A DNA stretch of 28,948 nucleotides from positions 1 through 28,948 of the forward strand of contig JACAFT010000012.1 in assembly GCA_013378375.1 (NCBI GenBank), given 5' to 3'. The first letter of the stretch is position 1. Every line of letters starts with the position of its first letter. Source of the stretch: UBA57 sp013378375 (GTDB lineage: Archaea; Thermoproteota; Nitrososphaeria; Nitrososphaerales; UBA57). The position numbers and the translations under genes are program-made. This document shows positions 23,947-28,948 of this stretch, piece after piece. The notes beneath the pieces were generated by a model, which saw only the letters and a list, made by a program, of their open reading frames with translations, was not told the origin of the DNA and made no database searches.

Positions 23947-24876
23947 TTATAACTTCATCAGATTTTTTGCTAAATCCTCTGTTTTACATACATTACAAGG
24001 ACTGCTTGACGAACTATTTTGACATATCTGACAGATGATTAATTCTTTATGTTTTAACTTGATATTTTTTGTTATATCTGAAATTGATTTCATAAGATTA
24101 TATTTGATACCTGGGTGGTTGTTTTCAAAATTATTTAATGTATCTCTTATTTCATTTCTAATATTTTCATTCATATGTGGACAATCTGCTGTTTGGAATG
24201 GTAATTCGTTGAGAAAGCTATAAAATGCAACTTCATTTTCATATATTTCCATTAACGGTTTAATTTTTTTAAATTGAAATCCTTGTTTTGGTTGTGAATA
24301 AGGTTCTGATTGTTTGACCCTGTATACATCGCCACTTAAAAGATTGATCATAAATGTTTGTATCATGTCATCTAAATTGTGTCCTGTTGCAATAGTATTT
24401 ACTCCAATCTTTTTTGCAGCTAATTCTATTCCCCGTCTTCGTAACGGACCACAAATTGAACAAGAAGTTATTTTCTTGTTTTCTCTGCTATCTAAAACAT
24501 TGTCTAATGTAAATCCAAATAGTTCTTTAAATGATATATTTACATGTTCTACTCCTAAATTATTACAAGCTTTTTTTGCTAGTTGGACTGCCTCTTCACG
24601 ATAATTTTCAATCCCTTCGTCAATTGTTATAGCAATTAATTCATATTCTTTCTCTTTTTGTATTTTTACCAAGATATCTAATAAAGCTAAGCTATCCTTT
24701 CCTCCTGAAACTCCTACTGCTATTTTTTCACCATATTTTAGCATTTTATGTTTTGCTACTGTTTTTCTTGTTTTGTCAATGATTGACTTTGAAAAACATT
24801 TTGAACATAATTTTTCCCCTGAATATTTTCTAAAATATACGGGAGTTTCTGAACATTTGCTACATATCTTTTCCAT
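23947..24876 (-). CDS. TtuA/Ncs6-family tRNA 2-thiolation enzyme
   Basis: A 309-residue adenylating sulfurtransferase. An N-terminal zinc ribbon (Cys5, Cys8, Cys24, Cys27) precedes a PP-loop ATPase with SGGKDS at 57-62. Cys139 and Cys142 in SCSICGPLRRRG and Cys232 in ADCPH match the three cysteines that hold the Fe-S cluster or act in catalysis in TtuA. ATGHNLDDMIQTF (163-175) is characteristic. A second C-terminal zinc ribbon has C-x-x-C pairs (CQIC and CNVC). The family adds sulfur at position 2 of tRNA uridine 34 or 54, using a ubiquitin-like sulfur carrier. Whether this one acts on U34 (Ncs6) or U54 (TtuA) cannot be told here. It is divergent from marC across a gap containing a 23-bp inverted repeat. 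Confidence 0.92.
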   Translation of the reverse strand: MEKICSKCSETPVYFRKYSGEKLCSKCFSKSIIDKTRKTVAKHKMLKYGEKIAVGVSGGKDSLALLDILVKIQKEKEYELIAITIDEGIENYREEAVQLAKKACNNLGVEHVNISFKELFGFTLDNVLDSRENKKITSCSICGPLRRRGIELAAKKIGVNTIATGHNLDDMIQTFMINLLSGDVYRVKQSEPYSQPKQGFQFKKIKPLMEIYENEVAFYSFLNELPFQTADCPHMNENIRNEIRDTLNNFENNHPGIKYNLMKSISDITKNIKLKHKELIICQICQNSSSSSPCNVCKTEDLAKNLMKL

Positions 24877-24880
24877 ATTA

Positions 24881-24903
24881 ATTTAGAAGTATATCTTCTA
24901 AAT
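24881..24903. promoter_or_regulatory. Perfect 9-bp inverted repeat, candidate operator
   Basis: Arms ATTTAGAAG and CTTCTAAAT flank the 5-nt spacer TATAT. The element lies 5 nt upstream of the thiolase ATG and 33 nt upstream of the marC ATG (24936). The size and dyad symmetry suit a dimeric winged-helix repressor that could block both promoters. Confidence 0.45.
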
Positions 24904-24935
24904 AGACTTATTCATTAGTATGAGAATGTTTGCAT

Positions 24936-25532
24936 ATGTCTACTATTGCCGATATTAATATAATGTTATTTCTTCAAGCAATGATTACTTTACTTGCTAT
25001 ACTTGATCCTGTTGGTAATATTCCTGTTTTTTCCTCATTAACTAGTAAGTTATCTAAAAAAGAACGCGTAAAAACTGTTAACAAAGCTTTTCTAATCGCT
25101 ACCGGTATATTGATTGGTTTTGGATTTTTTGGCGGTTATTTACTCATTCTACTTGGAATCACTATGAATGATCTTAAATTAATTAGTGGATTGATTTTAC
25201 TTATTTTTTCTATTGATTACGTTCTTGGACGTAATGTTAATTATTTACAAAAAAATTCTGAAACTAATCTTGCTGTTTTTCCATTAGCAATCCCAATTCT
25301 TGCGGGTCCTGGGAGTATTAGTTATGTTTTAGTTATGCCTGGATTATTTTTAAAATTTTTTGTTATTATTTTGTCAATTTTAATTTGTTGGTATAGCATT
25401 CGTCTTGGATCTGGATTATTAAAATATTTAGGTAAAGATGGATCACAAGCAATTTCAAGGATTATGGGGTTGTTAATTGGAGCTGTTGCAATTCGATTAA
25501 TACGAGAAGGAATATTTGAACTTATTATATAA
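24936..25532 (+). CDS. MarC family integral membrane protein
   Basis: A 198-residue protein with six hydrophobic helices. The first carries LLAILDPVGNIPVFSSLTSKL, the MarC hallmark (D-P-x-G-x-x-P). The middle has GGYLLILLGITMNDLKLISGLILLIFSIDYVLG, and a second half opens with AVFPLAIPILAGPGSI, an echo of the first half as expected for the internally repeated MarC fold. The family's transported substrate and function are unresolved; the old link to antibiotic resistance is not supported. The ATG at 24936 (MSTIADINIMLF) is preferred over TTG 24930. Length is typical (190-220). It is divergent from the thiolase gene. Confidence 0.92.
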   Translation: MSTIADINIMLFLQAMITLLAILDPVGNIPVFSSLTSKLSKKERVKTVNKAFLIATGILIGFGFFGGYLLILLGITMNDLKLISGLILLIFSIDYVLGRNVNYLQKNSETNLAVFPLAIPILAGPGSISYVLVMPGLFLKFFVIILSILICWYSIRLGSGLLKYLGKDGSQAISRIMGLLIGAVAIRLIREGIFELII

Positions 25533-25576
25533 CACTTTGGATTAACTTTATTCACTAGTTTTACTTAGTTTAATTA

Positions 25577-25888
25577 TTGAAATGTGTAATTTTGATTTCA
25601 ACCTTTCCAACTCTTGACGATGCGAAAGATATGGCCAATCAAGCAATTAAAGAAAAATTTGCTGCTTGTGTTAACATAATGCCAAGTCATTCAGTTTATT
25701 CTTGGAATGATTCTGTAGAATCTTCAGATGAATTTCTTACAATCTTTAAAACTACTAATTCTAATGTGTCTAAATTACGTAATTTGATATCTACTCGTCA
25801 TAGTTATGATGTTCCTGAGATTATTGATTTTGAATTAAATAATGTAAATAAACCATATCTTGATTGGTTAATTCAATCCATGTCGTGA
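25577..25888 (+). CDS. cutA: CutA1 divalent-cation tolerance protein
   Basis: A 103-residue ferredoxin-like trimeric protein. The start VILISTFPTLDDAKDMANQAI matches CutA's first strand and helix. FAACVNIMPSHSVYSWNDSVE is the family's conserved A-C-V-N-I-x-P...Y-x-W core, followed by DEFLTIFKTT and HSYDVPEIIDFEL. Members bind divalent copper in vitro, but the cellular role is debated. No in-frame ATG fits; TTG 25577 places the first strand correctly. Its last 16 bases overlap the end of the convergent Pelota gene, the largest overlap in this window. Confidence 0.94.
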   Translation: MKCVILISTFPTLDDAKDMANQAIKEKFAACVNIMPSHSVYSWNDSVESSDEFLTIFKTTNSNVSKLRNLISTRHSYDVPEIIDFELNNVNKPYLDWLIQSMS

Positions 25889-26940
25889 ATAGAATATCTT
25901 AATAATGCTATAATTCCGCCTATTGAATCTATTTGTTTCCCTGTTTCAGTCGAGCTATCTAGAAGATGTATTTTTCCATTAAATTTTTCAATTTTATCTA
26001 ATAAATTAACCACTTCATTTTCTTCTACTTGCTCAAAAATTTTACTTGATATCATTACTTTGTCTATTGCTCCCATTTCTGCAACTTTTTTAACATCTTT
26101 TACGCTATATGCAATTTTCTTACTATCCCTAGATATTTGATTTATTGCATTTTCTGTTGCTAGTGACGCTGCAGCTAATTCTGAATTTTTCATATATTCT
26201 TTTACTCCTGGGTGCTTTAGAGCAATATAAATTCCCTCTTGACCTGATAGGTCTATTCCATCAATTATAGTGATATTTTTATGAATTTCTGATTTATTTG
26301 ACGCTACATGATTTACAAATTCTCTTTTTACTTCACTAGGACCTGTTACTAAAATTTTTGTATCTTTTGAATATATACTGATAATGTTTTTAATTAATTC
26401 ATCAAAAAAACTTCCATATGTTGCTTTAGTTTTATACCTTTTTCCTGCTAGCCCTGAAAGTATATCGGAAAATATTCTAAGATGCGTTCCTGTGATTAAT
26501 CCAATTCCAGCCAGTCTTCTGTCAATGGCAATTATTATATGCCTCTCTGAAGTTTTTGTTCTCTTTTTTAATAATTTAATCTGAAAATCCTCGATTATCT
26601 TCTTTGAAATTACTAGTGAATTTCCTATTGTTAGATTTAATGAATGATGAGAACCTTTGCTTATTGTATCATCAGTTGTTTCAATAATTTTTCCTGATAT
26701 TCGTATTCTTTCAAGTAATTGATCCAATGAAATATTGTTTACTTCTATGCTTAATCTTACATTGATTCTTTCCCCTTTATTTGGACGTGAGAATTCTTTT
26801 TGATCTTTTATTACTCTCTTTGTATTACTAGAAATTATATCTCCATTTTTTATTATTCGTCTTAATATCCAAAGATCTTCACTATCTTCAGGTGTTACTG
26901 ATGCTATTCCAGGCTTTTTTTTTAACCTATTGATTAACAT
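25873..26940 (-). CDS. pelA: aPelota (Dom34), ribosome-rescue factor
   Basis: A 355-residue protein homologous to archaeal Pelota. Domain 1 (about 1-125) is the Sm-like fold: PEDSEDLWILRRIIKNGDIISSNT, then RINVRLSIEV and ISGKII. Domain 2 (about 130-260) resembles eRF1 domain 2 (HIIIAIDRRLAGIGLI, KILVTGPSEVKREFVNHV) without a GGQ motif, as expected for Pelota. Domain 3 (about 260-350) ends with HLLDSSTETGKQIDSIGGIIALLRY. Pelota with aABCE1 and aEF1A recognises stalled ribosomes with empty A sites and splits them. It begins 2 nt after the dnaG stop on the same strand, so the two are co-transcribed. It converges with cutA. Confidence 0.95.
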   Translation of the reverse strand: MLINRLKKKPGIASVTPEDSEDLWILRRIIKNGDIISSNTKRVIKDQKEFSRPNKGERINVRLSIEVNNISLDQLLERIRISGKIIETTDDTISKGSHHSLNLTIGNSLVISKKIIEDFQIKLLKKRTKTSERHIIIAIDRRLAGIGLITGTHLRIFSDILSGLAGKRYKTKATYGSFFDELIKNIISIYSKDTKILVTGPSEVKREFVNHVASNKSEIHKNITIIDGIDLSGQEGIYIALKHPGVKEYMKNSELAAASLATENAINQISRDSKKIAYSVKDVKKVAEMGAIDKVMISSKIFEQVEENEVVNLLDKIEKFNGKIHLLDSSTETGKQIDSIGGIIALLRYSIHDMD

Positions 26941-26942
26941 AA

Positions 26943-28181
26943 TTATCTGATTTTATCGAAGCTTATCATTTTTAGAGAATTACTTTCACTACTAATATTT
27001 CCAATTCTGTTTGCTATTAATGTCTTAACCTTGTTTGATTCTGCTACTTCTATTAGTCTTTGTGTTATTATTCCATCAAATACTATGTGTTCTGAATTAT
27101 CTGTTGTTTCTAAAGTTTTAACTAATTCATTTACAGGTATTTTTAAAATTTCTTTTATATTGGAATCATAAATGTGAGCTTCAAGACTACCTTCTAGATC
27201 TGGTATTATTTCTTTTGCCTTTGTAACTAATTCATCTGGAAATTCCTCTATTTTTGAATATTCTTTTTCTTGTCTATCTCTTGAATATGGTTCTTTATCT
27301 CTTGAATATGATCTATTGGAATATTCTCTCCTGCGTGGGAAGCCTCTTCCTTTGAATCCGTTTTCTGGTTTTTTATCCAAATCTTTTTCTGGTTTTTTAT
27401 CTAAGTTTTCAAGTATTTCTACAGGGGTTAAATCCTCTACTTCTTTTCCACGTGGTGCACGAGAAACTTTTGTTAATTTTACTACGCTGTTTAATTCTCT
27501 TAATATTAGATCTCCTCCTCTATCTCCATCAAGAAATGCCGATAGGTTTTTTGTTTTTGCTAATTCGACAATTGTTGGCGGAACACTAGTTCCTTCAACT
27601 GCAATTGTGTTTTCAATTCCTGCTCTCATGAGATTGAGTACATCTGCTCTTCCTTCGACAATTATTATGTCTTTAGAAGAATTAATTAATGGACCTGCTG
27701 GACATTCATCTTTTCCAAATGCAATTATTTTGCCTTTTTGTGTAGATTCTGTAACATCTCGTAGTATGTCTTCTCCTTCACTTGATGATTTTGAAGCCCA
27801 ATCTCTCATTATTCCTTTCGCGCGTTCTACTATTGCATCCCTTTTGATAGCTCTTACATCATCAATTGATAATAGTTTAAATTTCGAACCACAAGGACCT
27901 ACCTTGTCAATTTGTTCTACAGCTGCAGCTATTAATGAAACTGTGGATATATCTGTACTCATAGGAATTATAACAGTTCCACTGACTTTACCATTATTTG
28001 AGTTAGATGTGATTTCTATCCTGCCGACTTTCCAATTTTTTTGAAGCTCATTTAAATTCATTTCTGGACCAAACAAACCTTCTGTTTGTCCAAATATTGC
28101 TCCAATTATATCGGCTTTGTCAACTGCTCCATCTATTTCGAAACTTAGTTTTGCTAAATATTTTACTATACTTTCTGGCAA
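26943..28181 (-). CDS. dnaG: Archaeal DnaG-type TOPRIM protein
   Basis: A 412-residue archaeal DnaG. The N-terminal region carries IIGAIFGQTEGLFGPEMNLNELQ, an archaeal DnaG signature. The TOPRIM domain (about 170-260) shows VEGRADVLNLMRAG with catalytic Glu at about 176 and LDGDRGGD at about 217 with the metal-binding Asp pair. Archaeal DnaG has been linked both to primer synthesis and to the RNA exosome, where it works with Csl4; which applies here is not visible. A charged linker (about 254-314) contains two small in-frame tandem duplications (period 8 residues, LDKKPEKD/LDKKPENG; period 7 residues around YSRD). The start is TTG 28179-28181 (encoding PESIVKYL after Met). Pelota follows after 2 nt. 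Confidence 0.93.
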   Translation of the reverse strand: MPESIVKYLAKLSFEIDGAVDKADIIGAIFGQTEGLFGPEMNLNELQKNWKVGRIEITSNSNNGKVSGTVIIPMSTDISTVSLIAAAVEQIDKVGPCGSKFKLLSIDDVRAIKRDAIVERAKGIMRDWASKSSSEGEDILRDVTESTQKGKIIAFGKDECPAGPLINSSKDIIIVEGRADVLNLMRAGIENTIAVEGTSVPPTIVELAKTKNLSAFLDGDRGGDLILRELNSVVKLTKVSRAPRGKEVEDLTPVEILENLDKKPEKDLDKKPENGFKGRGFPRRREYSNRSYSRDKEPYSRDRQEKEYSKIEEFPDELVTKAKEIIPDLEGSLEAHIYDSNIKEILKIPVNELVKTLETTDNSEHIVFDGIITQRLIEVAESNKVKTLIANRIGNISSESNSLKMISFDKIR

Positions 28182-28261
28182 TTAAATTAACACCCATTAC
28201 ATAATTATTATCATGTATCATTGTTTAACAACCTACAATAGAAATGCCTTTGATATAAAGA

Positions 28262-28948
28262 TTACAACTGAGTTAGTAATATCTCGGCCATATCTCTTAC
28301 TCTTACTTCTAGACCAAATCTCTCTTCCTGTTTCTTCATTGTACGATAGGTGTTCCACACAGCGCCTGAATTCTTGATGAATGTATAGGGACCTAATTTA
28401 TTGTTCATTTTTAATTTAATAACTTTGTATACGTCAGAGTATACTTTGAAATGTTCTTTTACTTCTTCTATATATTTTGGAATATTGTTGATATTTCTAT
28501 GTAATATTTCTGCACATTGAAGACTTGGGATTATTCCTTCTCCAATCAATGGAAATACAGTACCTATTGCCTCTCCAACTCCAACAACATTACCTTGAGT
28601 AAATGGTTGACATACTTCTGGAGCTGATAATCTTATTGGCCGTCCAATTTTTTTTATTATCTTTCCGCCATGTTTGTTATTGAAATAATCTAATTCTTCC
28701 ATATGTTTTCGATAATAATCTCCTGCTCCCACATATGCAGTATTCTTCATTAATGGAAAGTACCAAAAATATCCACTTGCAGTACTAAATGGTTTTACAT
28801 AAAAATCATCGTATGGTAACTTTTCATATTCTACCATATATTCTACACATGGCACGAGTAGTTGATCCTTAATTTTTGGTAACATTACTCTTTGCAAACT
28901 TGTAGCATCAATCACTAAATCATATTCGTCTGACGGGAAAGTATTTGG
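28262..28948 (-). CDS. Geranylgeranyl reductase family protein (C-terminal part)
   Basis: An open frame enters from the right edge and codes for 228 residues before its stop; the N-terminal FAD-binding half is outside the window. The visible part starts PNTFPSDEYDLVIDATSLQR, where D-A-T is the third FAD-contacting strand. Next come FYVKPFSTASGYFWYFPL, VGAGDYYRKHMEE and VVGVGEAIGTVFPLIGEGIIPSLQCAE, the motif that packs against the flavin in geranylgeranyl reductases. These enzymes saturate the isoprenoid chains of archaeal ether lipids at the membrane. The gene precedes dnaG on the same strand with an 80-nt AT-rich gap. GTG 28913 lies inside the domain and is not the true start. Confidence 0.88.
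   Translation of the reverse strand, partial: PNTFPSDEYDLVIDATSLQRVMLPKIKDQLLVPCVEYMVEYEKLPYDDFYVKPFSTASGYFWYFPLMKNTAYVGAGDYYRKHMEELDYFNNKHGGKIIKKIGRPIRLSAPEVCQPFTQGNVVGVGEAIGTVFPLIGEGIIPSLQCAEILHRNINNIPKYIEEVKEHFKVYSDVYKVIKLKMNNKLGPYTFIKNSGAVWNTYRTMKKQEERFGLEVRVRDMAEILLTQL

Noticed and set aside
27316..28044. Plus-strand open frame of 242 codons opposite dnaG
   Set aside because: Although long, it is the exact antisense of the DnaG N-terminal and TOPRIM regions, which carry clear motifs; there is no promoter or family signal for it.

Overview
This window (about 30% G+C by eye, dense, no introns or mobile elements) comes from an archaeal chromosome. The information-processing genes are archaeal types: eL21, Rpo4, uL16 (L10e), Pelota, archaeal DnaG, Dim1/KsgA, TrmJ, an aRF1-type glutamine methyltransferase, a TtuA/Ncs6-type thiolase and a geranylgeranyl reductase for ether lipids. 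Several genes have TATA-like boxes about 25-30 nt before the start codon, as in leaderless archaeal transcripts. The RPA-like single-strand binding protein and the overall gene set suggest Nitrososphaeria (Thaumarchaeota). Because a large peptide-uptake operon dominates and no ammonia-oxidation gene is seen, a heterotrophic lineage is possible, but that is inference from one window.

Layout: (1) 1-1452: end of an RPA-like SSB gene, then on the minus strand a DUF1634 membrane protein and a TauE/SafE exporter. (2) 1515-14029: a surface and nutrient-uptake region. It holds a membrane-anchored coiled-coil protein, a secreted Asp-box (sialidase-like) propeller protein, a very large C-terminally anchored family-5 substrate-binding protein whose two halves appear in swapped order, two Dpp/Opp-type permeases (the second with a large insert), a fused double ATPase, and a secreted protein with a fourfold repeat of about 80 residues. 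(3) 14054-16329, minus: an orphan MacB/FtsX permease, tRNA-Leu(GAG) and an aldo/keto reductase. (4) 16338-18030: a reactive-oxygen cluster. A signal-peptidase-like Ni-SOD maturation protease is divergent from a Ni-superoxide dismutase, which is followed after 11 nt by an aquaporin with a plant-TIP-like selectivity filter. (5) 18046-21459: a translation/transcription cluster (eL21, rpo4, DUF655, dim1, hemK/mtq2-like, trmJ). (6) 21456-28948: TrmG10-like methyltransferase, uL16, ArsR-type regulator, TtuA-like thiolase, MarC, CutA, Pelota, DnaG and the end of a geranylgeranyl reductase.

How the genes may work together: regions 2 and 4 look the most distinctive. In region 2, the propeller protein and the binding protein are both secreted and tethered by a C-terminal membrane helix, and they sit directly upstream of the permease and ATPase genes. 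This fits a surface machine that captures, and perhaps trims, an oligomeric substrate before import. In region 4, the protease would expose the N-terminal His of the SOD, the SOD would turn superoxide into H2O2, and the adjacent channel could let the peroxide out. The protease has Cys where the catalytic Ser is expected.

No stretch longer than about 160 bases is free of genes. No CRISPR array, insertion sequence, rRNA gene or replication origin was seen.
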